Shown here one piece after another: positions 35,781-47,038 of a DNA stretch of 64,000 nt (position 1 is its first letter; each line of letters begins with the position of its first letter). The DNA is from Balaenoptera acutorostrata (Eukaryota > Chordata > Mammalia > Artiodactyla > Balaenopteridae). The notes beneath the pieces are model-generated. The model did no database searches and had not been told where the DNA came from. It worked only from the letters and a program-made list of their open reading frames with translations. Location of the stretch: contig NC_080067.1 in the NCBI RefSeq assembly GCF_949987535.1, positions 61,314,405 through 61,378,404 on the forward strand, given 5' to 3'. The position numbers were made by a program, and so were the translations under genes.

Positions 35781-38175
35781 TTATTCGTAGAGATTATCAT
35801 GAAGATGGTTAGATGAGAGTTCTTAGGAAGGGGAGGTGGGGGGGTGAACTTCTGATTAAGCTTGGGTATTTTCCCAACCATTCACATTTCCCCTGATAGG
35901 GAGAGGGAATGTGCATAGTTTGAAGGATGTTTTCAGATTATTCCATATTCCATCTCTCGTCTCCATTGAGAAGTAAGAGTTTTAGACATTCATCCACCTG
36001 AAGACAGGTAAACTAAATCTCTCTTTTAGCTCTCTGTTTTTGTAAATATTGATAAAATGTCCAAGCCATCCTTGCATTAAACAATTAATAGTATTAATCC
36101 TACTTTAATAAATTTTTATGGTTCATTTTGGATTTCAAGAGATTTGCACTGTTGTTTTTAATTTTGATTAAGATTCTTTTCAAAACACAGGCATGAAAAT
36201 TATGTTCTCTACTGACTTGAAGGAGAACTGTGAAAGCTTTGATCAAAAGTCAGACTGAGTAATAAACCTTGTATATAATAAAGCTAAACCTGAATCATGC
36301 AAACCAAATGGTTTATTTGCTTATGAGTTTAATTTTGAAAACTAAAATTTTATTTATTCAATCTCAGCATTACTGATTTAAAAAAATTTTCCCTTTTAAA
36401 AATGCATGTTTAAAAAAAGCAGCTCATACACAGGGCTAGGTTTCATATCCTCACACGTGCTGTAAGGTAAAATAAGCTCATTGACATCATTGATTTTGCA
36501 TTCCACTTTATTCATGCTTTCAAAATAATCTTGGTTTGGGTAGAAGCAATATTGGATTGAAGAGTTTTAAAAGAAACTATTTGTCAATATATAGTGATCA
36601 CAAGTTTTAGTTTAAAAAGTTGATAATACTGCTTTTACACTCATTTAGCCTACTCTAACGAAAAAAACCTATAAAATATTTTTTTGCTACGTAACTTTGA
36701 ACTCAATGGCAGCCACAGAAATGGAGTAGTGAGATACCAAGTAGGGGACCGAACATTTGTAAGTACTGGCTTGATATGAAATGTTGAAGCTGGTCAGAGC
36801 CTAAGACTGTTCTTGTACTTGAAGAATGGCAGCTTCACTGTACACAGGTTTGGCTCTGCTGCCATCCGAAGTCACACCTGTGTTAATGAAATGGTTCTCT
36901 CAACTAAACACTTAAATGTTTACCATAGAAATAGTATTCCTACTGATATAGTTCAGGGAACCATACACTGAAATTTATAGCCAAGTTCTGCATTATATTT
37001 TGTTGGTGTTTGTTTTTAGGGGTCATGTTATATTGAAATAAATACATCACGTTATTTGGAAATATCCCTTATGTGTCTGTTTTCTTTACTACTTATCAGC
37101 ATAATCATTTCAAATCTGAAACAGATTGAAATTGGAGCATTTGATTTCAGTTTACAGTAATGAAGGCCATTATCACAGATTCATTATACCATCTTTCCAC
37201 CATTAAAATGAAAAGAAAAAGGGGAGAAAGAGGCCTTTCCAGAAGAATAAGATATTTCTTCAGCCTTCAGCTGATTTGGCAGGATATGCAGGGTGTGGTG
37301 TTTTTAATTCACTGAAACTAATAAGTTGTTTTTATTTCAAATTCAGCGTATCTGAAGTTCATTCCCTGGGTTGTCTTCATGTATCAGAAACCCCCAAATG
37401 GCCAATACAGATTGAAGAAAACAAATACTAATGAACATTAGTGGAAATATCAGCTCAGATACCTAATATTTACTTTTATCTTGGGTAAAAAAATAGATTT
37501 GTGGTTAGGTTTGTCAAGATACGCTCATTATTCTTTTTTGAATTTCTTCACTCTCTTTTTCTGATATAACAATTGATAGTTTTTGTATGCTTCCCATATT
37601 TTTCTGTTCTCAGCAGCATGGTGGAGTTAATACTGAGTAAAACAATCTAGGGTTCAGTCACAGGTCAGTAACTTGTGTGCGTCACTTGGTCTTTTTATCC
37701 TCAGTTCTCCATCTGGGAAGGAGGAATTCTGGGCTGGGAGTGGGTCACGCAGAGGTGCTGTGAGCCGCTCTTGCTGCAGGACCTACTCGGGGACAGGCAG
37801 GGAGGAATTGAGGCTCTCCCACTCCACTTTAACCAGATCACTGTTACTTTTATCTATTCATTATATTCAGCTTAACTGTAAGGTTCTCTGTATAAAAGAG
37901 GTTCTGCTGAGAAAACAAATTAACAAAACTTGAAACCCATTGTTATCTGTTTCTGGTTTGCTTTTTTACTACCTTTTTTGAATTAATTGAGTATTTTTAT
38001 GACAGTTTCATCCCCTTTATTACCTTATTAGCTGTATCTCTATGTTATGGTATTTAAGTGGTTTCTTTATGGTTTGTAGTATACATCTTTAAATTATCAC
38101 CATCTACCTTCAGGTGATATGATTCTACTTCACATATAGTATACCAACCTTACCATGCTATACTTTCATTTCTTT
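35781..38175. other. AT-rich unique sequence, no gene seen
   Basis: About 2.4 kb without a recognised repeat, splice pair or coding frame. Two overlapping frames at 37673-37933 follow a GC-richer patch but match nothing I know. Confidence 0.4.
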
Positions 38176-38190
38176 CTCCCCGGGCTTTTT

Positions 38191-38485
38191 TTTTTTTTTT
38201 TTTAATTTTATTTATTTAGTTATGGCTGTGTTGGGTCTTCGTCTCTGTGCTAGGGCTTTCTCTAGTTGCGGCAAGTGGGGGCCAGTCTTCATTGCGGTGC
38301 GCGGGCCTCTCACTATCGCGGCCTCTCTTGTTGCGGAGCACAGGCTCCAGATGCGCAGGCTCAGCAATTGTGGCTCACGGGCCTAGTCGCTCCGTGGCAT
38401 GTGGGATCTTCCCAGACCAGGGCTCGAACCCGTGTCCCCTGCATTGGCAGGCAGACTCTCAACCACTGCGCCACCAGGGAAGTCC
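38191..38485 (-). mobile_element. CHR-type SINE, young subfamily
   Basis: Head near 38485, tail T18/AATTTTATTT from 38191. Young-subfamily marks are CTCACTATCGCGGCCTCTC and GAGCACAGGCTCCAGATGCG. Target-site duplication CTCCCCGGGCTTTTT at 38176-38190 and CTCCCCAGGCTTTTT at 38486-38500. Confidence 0.96.
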
Positions 38486-38719
38486 CTCCCCAGGCTTTTT
38501 TAAATGTTATATATTTAAAGTCTCCATATACTGTATACCCACAATACATGGTTATTATTTTTGTTTTAAACAGTCAGTTGTCTTTTAATGATACTTTAAA
38601 AAATGACAAAAATGATTCATATTTACCAATGTATTTTCCATTTCTGGTGCTCTTCATTCCTTTGTGTAGACATAATATAGTATCATTTTCCTTCTCATTA
38701 AAATGCCTTTTTTAACATT

Positions 38720-40200
38720 TATTGTAGTGCATGTCTGCTGATGATAAAGCTGTTTTGTGTTTGAAAAAGTTTTTATTTTGCCTTCTTTTTTGAAAGATAT
38801 TTTCACTGGTAAAGCATTCTAGGTTGACCATTTTTTCTTTCAGTACTTTAATGATGATGCCCCAGTATCTTTTAGATTGTATTGTTTCCAATGAGAAATC
38901 TTTCATATATCTATGTATATGTGTATATATATATGTATATGAAAATATATATTTGTTCTTCTGCATGTAATGTATCTTTTGTCTCTGGCTGTTTTTATGA
39001 TTTTCTAATAATCACTGGTTTTAAGTAATTTGATTATGATGTGCTTTGATGCAGTTTTATTCATGCATCTTGTACTTGAGTTTTTTTTTTCAGTTTCTGA
39101 ATCTGAGTTAATAGTTTTCATCAAATTTGGAAAAATTTTAGCCATTTTTTTCCCTTCCCCCTTTCCTTTGGGAATTAGTGTATTAGTCCTGTTAAAGTTG
39201 TCCCACAGCTCACTGTAGCTCTTTTTATTTCATTTTTCAGACTTTTTAATCTCACTGTGTTTCATTTTGGAGAGTTTCTATTGTTAGGTATTCAAATTCA
39301 GTAATGTTTTCTTCTGCAATGTCTAATCTGCCATTAATTCCATCTAGTACATTTTTCATCTCAGATACTGTGATTTTCATCTCTAGAAATTCAATTTGAG
39401 TCTTTATATATTCCATGTCTCTAGTTAACATGTTTAATCATTCCTCTAGCTTCTTGAACACATATAATACAGCTATAATAACTTTTAATATCCTTATCCA
39501 CTAAATATGTCATCTACATGAATTGTTGGTCAGTTTTGATTGACTGATTTTTCTAGTCTTCATGGGCCATATTTCCTGCTTCTTTTCTTGCTTTGTAACT
39601 TTTGGTTTGGTGTCAGGCATGTGATTTTTACCTTGTTGGATATTTTAATATTCCTGTAAATATTCGTGAGCTTTATTCTGGGTTGTGCCTAAATTCCTTT
39701 GAAACAGTAGCTACTTTTGTGGCTGGCTTTAAAACTTTGTTAAGCAGGACCAAAACAATGTTTAATCTAGGACTAGTTTTTCCCTGTTACTTGGGCAAAG
39801 CCCCGTTTAACTATTCTCATTGATGCTCCCATGAATTATGAAGCTTTCTAATTTGGCTGATGGGAGCAGGCAATTTTTTCAGTCCACCTGAGAACAGGGT
39901 ATTATTCCCTTTAATATTTTCAGTTTCGTTTTGTGTTTTTAGCTTGGCCTCACCCGCATGCAGTGATCAGTACTCGGCTGAGGTTACACTCTGCAGATGT
40001 CCAGCTCTTCCCTCTGGTAAACTGCGCTGTGAATTCTAGATGCTTTGGCTTCCTCACACTCAACATTTCTGTCTCCTCAACTCAGGGAGACAGTCAGTCT
40101 CCACTTGGATTCCCCTCCCTGTGCCAAGCATGAAAATTTTTTCTAAGTGCAAAGCTAAGGCAATCATAGTGCCAATCTTATTTGTTTCCTGTCTGTCAAG
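38720..40200 (-). mobile_element. Old L1M LINE, ORF1 region and 5' part
   Basis: In reverse orientation the text follows an old L1 ORF1: AGTTTTTATTTTGCCTTC, GAAAGATATTTTCACTGG, CATTCTAGGTTGACCA, TTTGATTATGATGTGC, ATCAAATTTGGAAAAATTTTAGCC, then TTGTCCCACAGCTCACTG. It continues into the 5' region with TGGTGTCAGGCATGTG. Many stops and indels are present. Confidence 0.75.
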
Positions 40201-40289
40201 GATCACTGTCCTCTGTTGCCTGATGACCAAAGTTTTGTGAACCGTTGTTTCATATGAAGAAATGTTTATTTGTTTCAGGATAAATTCAG

Positions 40290-40995
40290 TTACAGTCATC
40301 CCCAGGAATGGGGGTGGGTGTTGGGATTGATTCCACACCCCATCCCCCCTTCCTGTGGATACCACAATCTGTGGATTCTCAAGTCTCCTATATAAAATGG
40401 TACATCCTTCCGTATACTTTAAATCATCTCTAGATTACTTCTAATACCTAATACAATGTAAATGCTAGGTAAATAGCTGTAAATACAGTGTAAATGCTAT
40501 GTAAATAGTTACCTGTGTGCGGCAATTTCAAGTTTTGATTTTGGAACTTTCTGGAGTTTTTTTGCTGAATATTTTCTTTTTTTTAAAACACCCTTTCATT
40601 TATTTGTTTATTTATTTATTTATTTTTGGTTGCTTTGGGTCTCCGTTGCCGTGCACAGGCTTTCTCTAGTTGCCTCAAGCAGGGGTTAGTTACTCTTTGT
40701 TGCAGTGCATGGGCTTCTCATTGCGGTGGCTTCTCTTGTTGCGGAGCATGGGCTCTTGGGCGTGCGGGCTTTAGTAGTTGTGGCACGCGGGCTCAGTAGT
40801 TGTGGCATATGGGCTTAGTTGCTCCACGGCATGTAGGATCTTCCCGGACTAGAGATCGAACCCACGTCCCTTGCATTGGCAGGCGGATCTTAACCACTTT
40901 ACCACCAGGGAAGTCCTTGCTGAATATTTTCAATCTGCAGTTGGTTAAATCTTTGAATGTGGAACTCACAGTTACAGGGCACCAACTATACTATT
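40290..40995 (-). mobile_element. Tigger/MER2-like DNA transposon split by a SINE
   Basis: Left half 40290-40576 carries TGTGGATACCACAATCTGTGG, AAATGGTACATCC, ACTTTAAATCATCTCTAGATTAC, a duplicated GTAAATGCTA-GTAAATAG section and CGGCAATTTCAAG. Right half 40917-40995 carries AATCTGCAGTTGG and the terminal AACTATA. The outer ends resemble complementary TACAGT/ACTATA termini. No transposase frame is present, so it was a non-autonomous copy. Confidence 0.75.
40577..40916 (-). mobile_element. CHR-type tRNA SINE inserted in the Tigger-like element
   Basis: Head at 40916. The 3' side runs (ATTT)n and then a short non-SINE segment (ACACCCTTTC) and T-rich end at about 40577-40600. Perfect 15-base target-site duplication TTGCTGAATATTTTC at 40562-40576 and 40917-40931. 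Confidence 0.96.
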
Positions 40996-41524
40996 ATTTT
41001 GTGTTGGCCAGAAACAGAAGTCTATTCAGAGTCATTTAAAATATTATTCTTGAAAGGAAAAGATGACCTTAATAGGACAAAGCCATTGGTAATATAATAG
41101 AATATATACATTTGAGGAATGTTTCATAGGTTCTCTGGGACTTGGTATCTAATGAAGCATGGGCAGTAAGGGAAAATTTCCAACCCTCATGATAATATGA
41201 CTATGTGTGTGGCAGTTGCATTTTCTGAGTTTAGGAGCCCTGAAGGAAGAAGCGGGTTGGATGTAGGGTGGGGAAAATGAGTTCCTGTGAGTCATCCAGA
41301 TGGAGATGAGCAGGAGGCTGGTAGAAATATGGATCTGGAGCTTAGGAAAGAGAGAGCATGGCTAGAACTATAGATTCTGGAGAAATCCTCAGAAAGACTA
41401 GTGCCCAACAGAAAAGAACTATTTCAAGTTTTGTGAATAGAAATTAAATGTGAATAATTTGGTAATGGATAAAATCATTCCACTGTAAAAGGATTTATTT
41501 ATATCAACACTGGGTTCTGTTCAC

Positions 41525-41556
<32 letters not shown>

Positions 41557-42024
41557 CTGTCTGTGTGCATTTTCTTTTTCCCTATTAGGTTGGCGGGAAA
41601 CAGAAACTTCACCCTAAAGAATAATGTTTTGTAACATCCTATCATATAGACTAGCATCTCCAAGTCTACTTTAGAATTTGTAACAATAAGTAAAAAGAGT
41701 AGGCTAAATGATCTGCTTTTCTCCCAGTTTCTAAAATTCCATGTTTGTAGGCCAATATAACATATATCAAAAATTATATAGGAATACTGAAAAAAAAAAA
41801 GATTGTTAGGTACTTTGATATATCATGTAGCTCTTGAATTCACTGGAATTAAATGAATAAACGATACTATTATTAATATAAGTCTCATGGTATTTCAAAA
41901 CTTGGCTCAAGTTGAAACTTTCAGTATGATAAATTTTTACTTTCAATATTATATATTTCTCCAGTCAGTGGTTTGGAACCTGTGTCAAAAGGATGAGAAA
42001 AAATAGGGTAAAACCTATTCATTT
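40996..42024. other. Unique sequence with a (TG)n tract, no gene seen
   Basis: The (TG)n tract is at about 41529-41557, followed by TCTG units. Nothing else was recognised. Confidence 0.4.
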
Positions 42025-42039
42025 AAAATAGCAGTTCAG

Positions 42040-42328
42040 GGGCTTCCCTGGTGGCGCAGTGGTTGAGAATCCGCCTGCCAATGCAAGGGGCACGGGTTCG
42101 AGCCCTGGTCTGGGAGGATCCCACATGCCGCGGAGCAACTGGGCCCGTGAGCCACAATTACTGAGCCTGCGCGTCTGGAGCCTGTGCTCCGCAACAAGAG
42201 AGGCCGCGACAGTGAGAGGCCCGCGCACCGCGATGAAGAGTGGCCCCTGCTTGCCACAACTAGAGAAAGACCTCGCACAGAAACGAAGACCCAACACAGC
42301 CATAAATAAATTAATAAATTAATTTAAA
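42040..42328 (+). mobile_element. CHR-type SINE, young subfamily, complete reference copy
   Basis: Reads from the head GGGCTTCCCTGGTGGCGCAG, with A-box-like TGGCGCAGTGG and B box GGTTCGAGCCC near 42093-42103, through the body to an (AAATT)n/poly-A tail. Target-site duplication AAAATAGCAGTTCAG at 42025-42039 and 42329-42343, exact. The intact duplication and clean A/B boxes suggest a comparatively recent insertion. Confidence 0.97.
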
Positions 42329-42411
42329 AAAATAGCAGTTCAGCAATTTATATAGAAATTAGATATATTTAATTTAGATTGTATGAGAACTTGGATCAGT
42401 GTATTTCTTTT

Positions 42412-42723
42412 TTTAATTAAATTAATTAGTTAATTAATTAATTAATTAATTAATTAATTTTGGCTGTGTTGGGTCTTCGTTTCTGTGTGAGGGCTTTCTC
42501 TAGTTGCGGCAAGCGGGGGCCACTCCTCATCGCGGTGCGCGGGCCTCTCACTATCGCGGCCTCTCTTGTTGCGGAGCACAGGCTCCAGACGCGCAGGCTC
42601 AGTAGTTGTGGCTCACGGGCCTAGTTGCTCTGCGGCATGTGGGATCTTCCCAGACCAGGGCTCAAACCCGTGTCCCCTGCATTGGCAGGCAGATTCTCAA
42701 CCACTGCACCACCAGGGAAGCCC
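42412..42723 (-). mobile_element. CHR-type SINE, young subfamily
   Basis: Opposite orientation to its neighbour 84 bases away. Head at 42723, long (TTAA)n tail at about 42413-42460. Target-site duplication CAGTGTATTTCTTTT at 42397-42411 and 42724-42738, exact. Confidence 0.97.
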
Positions 42724-42738
42724 CAGTGTATTTCTTTT

Positions 42739-43242
42739 ATTAGAAGAAAAGTTCAGGACATAGTATCATACAGCTGTCAGGCCACACCAGTCAAGGATTA
42801 TCTCATGTCAAGTCCACCCAGGTCATTTGGAAAATGAGCATTTTAAAGATAGTTTTGTATTTTCAGGGATGCGAAAAACTAAATATAGGAGGAAGGTCAG
42901 TAGTCAATGCTACCTAATATTCTTGCATTTTATTTAGCATGCAGTCCAGCTGACCTTCATTAGGCCATGCTCCCTCTCAAGTCACAATAGTCTGGGTGCT
43001 AATTAGGCAAGTTTAGTTATTTGAATGAAGATAGTAGCCTGCATATTGTTCCTTCAGCTCAGTGATATCTCCAGAGCTTATTTTTAAAGGTTAATTATAC
43101 TTTTCTTAGGGAATGCCCTTTTCAAAGCAAGTTCATAATAAAGCTTAATTCTATTTCCTAATAATTCATTTATTATTTGGTTAAGAAAATCATGGGTTTG
43201 TCTCATACTCTTGCAGCAAACAAGCATCTCATGAAGTACTAC

Positions 43243-43329
<87 letters not shown>

Positions 43330-43659
43330 TAACTGAAGCCTCTTACTGAAATTTTAACAACTTAATTCACTTTGGATACAAATCATTCTAAAATGTACTA
43401 CATAGTTTCTTGTCCTCTGGAACATGGCAAGGAAATTGAAAAAGGATAAATTCCCAATCTCCTGCTGCATAAAAACTGATTCCATTTTTTCATTTTCTCA
43501 AACTTTGTGCCATTTTCATGCAGAGTTGTACAATAGGAATTATTTAAAATACATTTGATATAACCTAATAATCTCAGGGTAGTTCAAGATGTTTAATATG
43601 AACACCGTGTTTCAATAAGGCTTCTGATTTTTATTTCAATAACATTATTACACAGGAAA
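42739..43659. other. Unique sequence with a compound microsatellite, no gene seen
   Basis: Apart from the (TG)n(AG)n tract at 43245-43329, no element or coding signal was recognised. Confidence 0.4.
43245..43329. repeat. (TG)n(AG)n compound microsatellite
   Basis: About 36 bases of TG pass directly into about 48 bases of AG. Confidence 0.98.
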
Positions 43660-43755
43660 CACTGCAAACATTGGATTTTAATTCCAACAAGGCGTTTGAC
43701 AAGTCTCTTAAGATATCCTTTTGGGCAAAATGGAGAAATGTTAGTAAGACCAGGG
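43660..43755 (+). mobile_element. Possible ancient CR1/L3-type reverse transcriptase scrap
   Basis: The plus-strand frame reads LDFNSNKAFDK, resembling the LDF.KAFD motif of CR1/L2/L3 reverse transcriptases. It is too short to be certain. Confidence 0.35.
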
Positions 43756-43779
43756 TTAATTTAGGTGTATTTGTGACTG

Positions 43780-45020
43780 AAGAAATGACCACAGGAGTTT
43801 CAAAAAAATTAAAATAACATTGTGTGCTATTCCCTTATTAAAAAAGTAATATGTGTTATCTGTAGACATTTTGGAAAATACAACCAAGTACAAGGAAGAA
43901 AATGAAAACCACAAACAACACCAAATCCAAATGCACATTTAGCCACTCTCCACACTTTGGTATATGTGTTAATATAACATGAAATCATGCCATAATCTTC
44001 TGGGAAAATTTTTTTCTACTTAGTACATCTTGAGCATGTTTCCATGTCACTATTCTCTCTTAACATCATTTGAAACAAATGCATGGTATTTTATCAGGTG
44101 GAGATACTTAAATACATTTACCAGATCCTCTGTTGTTTCCAATATTTTTGTTGTTAAAGTCAGGACAACATATTGAACTTTTCAAAGACCCTTTTAGGGT
44201 CTATTAAGTTGATTAAATGATTTTTCTCCGTTAACTTTTTGTCGTGGTGAAGTATTTTAAATTTCAAATCATTTTTGCATTTCTGGAAACTCCCTTATTT
44301 GGTCGTGGTGTTTATTTTTATTTCATTTTAGTTACGAAAATTTTCAAAGAAACTTCAAAGTGTAGAGAATAACATAACGAATCCTCATATAATCTATACC
44401 CAAATTCCATAATTATCAACATTCTTGACTCAACTATTCTCTCCTTCCCTTTTTGGTGGAATGTTTTAAAGCAAACTCTAAGACAATCTATCATTTTACC
44501 CGTAAATACTATAATGTGGCTGTCTAACAGATAAGGACTTTAAAAAAATGCAAGTTCAATGTCATTATGATATCTAACAAAAGTACCAATTAATACTGTT
44601 TTCTTAGAGACATCTAATAACCTGTCCAAGTTCAGTTTTCTCCAATTGCCACAAATATTGAGCTTTTTCTAATCATTGGTTTAAGAAGTCTCTTAATCAG
44701 CAAGATCTCTTCCTTTCTTTTTATGTTTTTCATGCTTTGTTAAAGAAATGGGGTCATTGTTGACCTCCTTCATTCAAGATTCAATTGACTGCATCCTGTG
44801 GTTGTAAACAGTCTCCTTTCCCTCGAATTTCCTACAACCGGTAGTTAGACCTACAGGCTTGATTAGACTCAAGTTCAAATTTTAAGCAAGAATATGTCAG
44901 AGGTGATGCTGTACCCTTGATTTTGTACCACATTAGGAGGCACATGCAACTTGGTTGTCCTATGTTTAGTGATTGATCAGTGGTTTCAGGTGTTGCAATC
45001 TGTTCCCTCTATTATAAAGG
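43780..45020. repeat. Ancient LINE-like repeats, family not assigned
   Basis: At 43800-44160 the text TTGGAAAATACAACC, AGCATGTTTCCATGTCAC and ACATTTACCAGATCCTCTG resembles an old L1 3' UTR. From about 44330 the text (TCAACATTCTTGACTC, AGGACTTTAAAAAAATGC, CTCCAATTGCCACAAATATTG, GGTAGTTAGACCTACAGGC) matches a common mammalian interspersed repeat whose name I cannot give. No open frame of interest. Confidence 0.5.
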
Positions 45021-45644
45021 TCCCCATCGTTTGTGGATCCTTTCAATCCAGTGCTAGATTTGATTGACCACTATTTTATTTAGGCTTTTTTATTGACAGT
45101 TCATAAGTGAGCTAGTTCTCTTGATTTCTTTCTGTGCATTATCTTTGACAGGTACAGGCCACGGATCAAAGAGTAGGTAATCCAAAGAGGATGGTGCTTT
45201 GAAGTCAGGCACCCTGGTTTCCATCTCAGAAGGCTCTAATCACCTGTGTGAGATAGGCCCAGAACTCCAAAGCCTGAGGGAGAAACTGGCAAGAATATGA
45301 TCAGAACCAAATTGGAAGTCTGTCCCGAGAAAAGGGAACATAATTTAGAGTGATCTCCAGTGTTCAGGCAGCATTTCAGTCTCCTGCGAGTCCCTGGGGT
45401 CTTGATTTCCAGATCTAGTTAGTGTTGAGAGACTCTGAGGGGAACCATGCAGCGGAGCCAACTCCAGCCTGGCTAGGATAGCCCTCCTCATATACATAAA
45501 TATAAAAGGGCATTTCATTCTTTCTAAATAACAAACAATCATTTTGAATGGGTGTTATTTCAGGACTTCAACTATTCACCATTTTATTCTCTCCGTGTTT
45601 TGTTTGAGGTTTTTTTTTTTTTTTTCCTTTGCTGGTAACACTTT
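45021..45644. other. Unique sequence, no gene seen
   Basis: No recognised repeat or coding signal. A T16-17 run precedes the next SINE. Confidence 0.4.
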
Positions 45645-45661
45645 AAGAAATATTTCTCATT

Positions 45662-46033
45662 GGGCTTCCCTGGTGGCACAGTGGTTAAGAATCCACCTGC
45701 TAATGCTGGGGACATGGGTTCAATTCCTGGTCTGGGAAGATCCCACATGCTGCATGGCAGCTAAGCCTGTGCGCCACAACTACTGAGCCTGCACTCTACA
45801 GCCCACGAGCCACAACTACTGAGCACAAGCCACAACTTCTGAGCCCGTGAGCCACAACTACTGAAGTGCCTAGAGCCCGTGCTCTGCAGCAAGAGAAGCC
45901 ACTGCAGTGAGAAGCTTGCGCACCGCCACAAAGAGTAGCCCCTGCTCGCCGCAACTGGAGAAAGCCTGCACACAGCAACGAAGACCCAACACAGCCAAAA
46001 CTAAAATAAATAAAAATAAATAAATAAAAAAAA
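45662..46033 (+). mobile_element. CHR-type SINE, left partner of an inverted SINE pair
   Basis: Head GGGCTTCCCTGGTGGCACAG, long body and (AAAT)n/poly-A tail. The internal 'GAGCCACAACTACTGAG' unit is present about four times, so the copy is about 370 bases. Its head-side target sequence GAAATATTTCTCATTG (45647-45662) has its partner in inverted form at 46052-46067, not as a direct repeat after the tail. This implies later inversion of the intervening segment. Confidence 0.95.
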
Positions 46034-46370
46034 AAGAAGTCAGCCTTCTGGCAATGAGAAATATTTCCTTTTTAAAAAATTAATTAATTAATTTTTGGCT
46101 GCGTTGGGTCTTTGTTGCTGCCCGTGGGCTTTCTCTAGTTGTGGCGAGCGGGGACTACTCTTCATTGTGGTGCGTGGGCTTCTCATTGCGGTGGCTTCTC
46201 TTATTGCGGAGCACGGGCTCTAGGCACGCAGGCTTCAGTAGTTGTGGCATGCAGGCTCTAGAGCGCAGGCTCAGTAGTTGTGGCGCACGGGCTTAGTTCC
46301 TCCACGGCATGTGGGATCTTCCCGGACTAGGGCTCGAACCCGTGTCCCCTGCATTGGCAGGTGGATTCTT

Positions 46371-46669
46371 TTTTTTTTTTAAATTAATTAATTTATTTGT
46401 TTATTTTTGGCTGTGTTGGGTCTTCGTTTCTGTGAGGGCTTTCTGTAGTTGCGGCAAGCGGGGGCCACTCTTCATCGCAGTGCGCGGGCCTCTCACCATC
46501 GTGGCCTCTCTTGTTGCGGAGCACAGGCTCCAGACGCGCAGGCTCAGTAGTTGTGGCTCACGGGCCTAGTTGCTCCGTGGCATGTGGGATCTTCCCAGAC
46601 CAGGGCACGAACCCATGTCCCCTGCATTAGCAGGCAGATTCTCAACCACTGCGCCACCAGGGAAGCCCC
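46371..46669 (-). mobile_element. CHR-type SINE, young subfamily, nested (first)
   Basis: Inserted in the older SINE. Target-site duplication GGCAGGTGGATTCTT at 46356-46370 and 46670-46684. Young-subfamily marks CTCACCATCGTGGCC and GAGCACAGGCTCCAGACGCG are present. Confidence 0.95.
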
Positions 46670-46684
46670 GGCAGGTGGATTCTT

Positions 46685-47038
46685 TTATTTTTAATAAATA
46701 TTTTTTAGGTTACAAATACAAATTGACTCTTTTTTTTAAAAAAATTTTATTTATTTATTTATTTATTTATTGTTGGCTGTGTTGGGTCTTCGTTTCTGTG
46801 CGAGGGCTTTCTCTAGTTGTGGCAAGCGGGGGCCACTCTTCATCATGGTGTGCGGGCCTCTCACCATCGTGGCCTCTCTTGTTGCGGAGCACAGGCTCCA
46901 GATGCGCAGGCTCAGCAATTGTGGCTCACGGGCCTAGTTGCTCCACGGCATGTGGGATCTTCCCAGACCAGGGCTCGAACCCGTGTTCCCTGCATTGGTA
47001 GGCAGATTCTCAACCACTGCGCCACCAAGGAAGCCCCT
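46685..47038 (-). mobile_element. CHR-type SINE, young subfamily, nested (second), with extra 3' segment
   Basis: Flanked by GGCAGGTGGATTCTT at 46670-46684 and 47039-47053, the same target as its neighbour. SINE body runs from about 47037 down to about 46740. Between SINE tail and target duplication lies about 45 bases of foreign text (about 46692-46733, AGGTTACAAATACAAATTG) with its own A-rich end. Confidence 0.93.

Noticed and set aside
42040..42115. tRNA gene in the SINE head
   Set aside because: A and B boxes are present, but there is no cloverleaf with a usable anticodon arm and acceptor stem. It is a tRNA-derived SINE head.
42036..42322. Family of Ser/Arg-rich peptides recurring across the window ([23 protein letters not shown] type)
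   Set aside because: Every copy lies inside a CHR SINE read in one frame; the recurrence reflects repeat copies, not a protein family.
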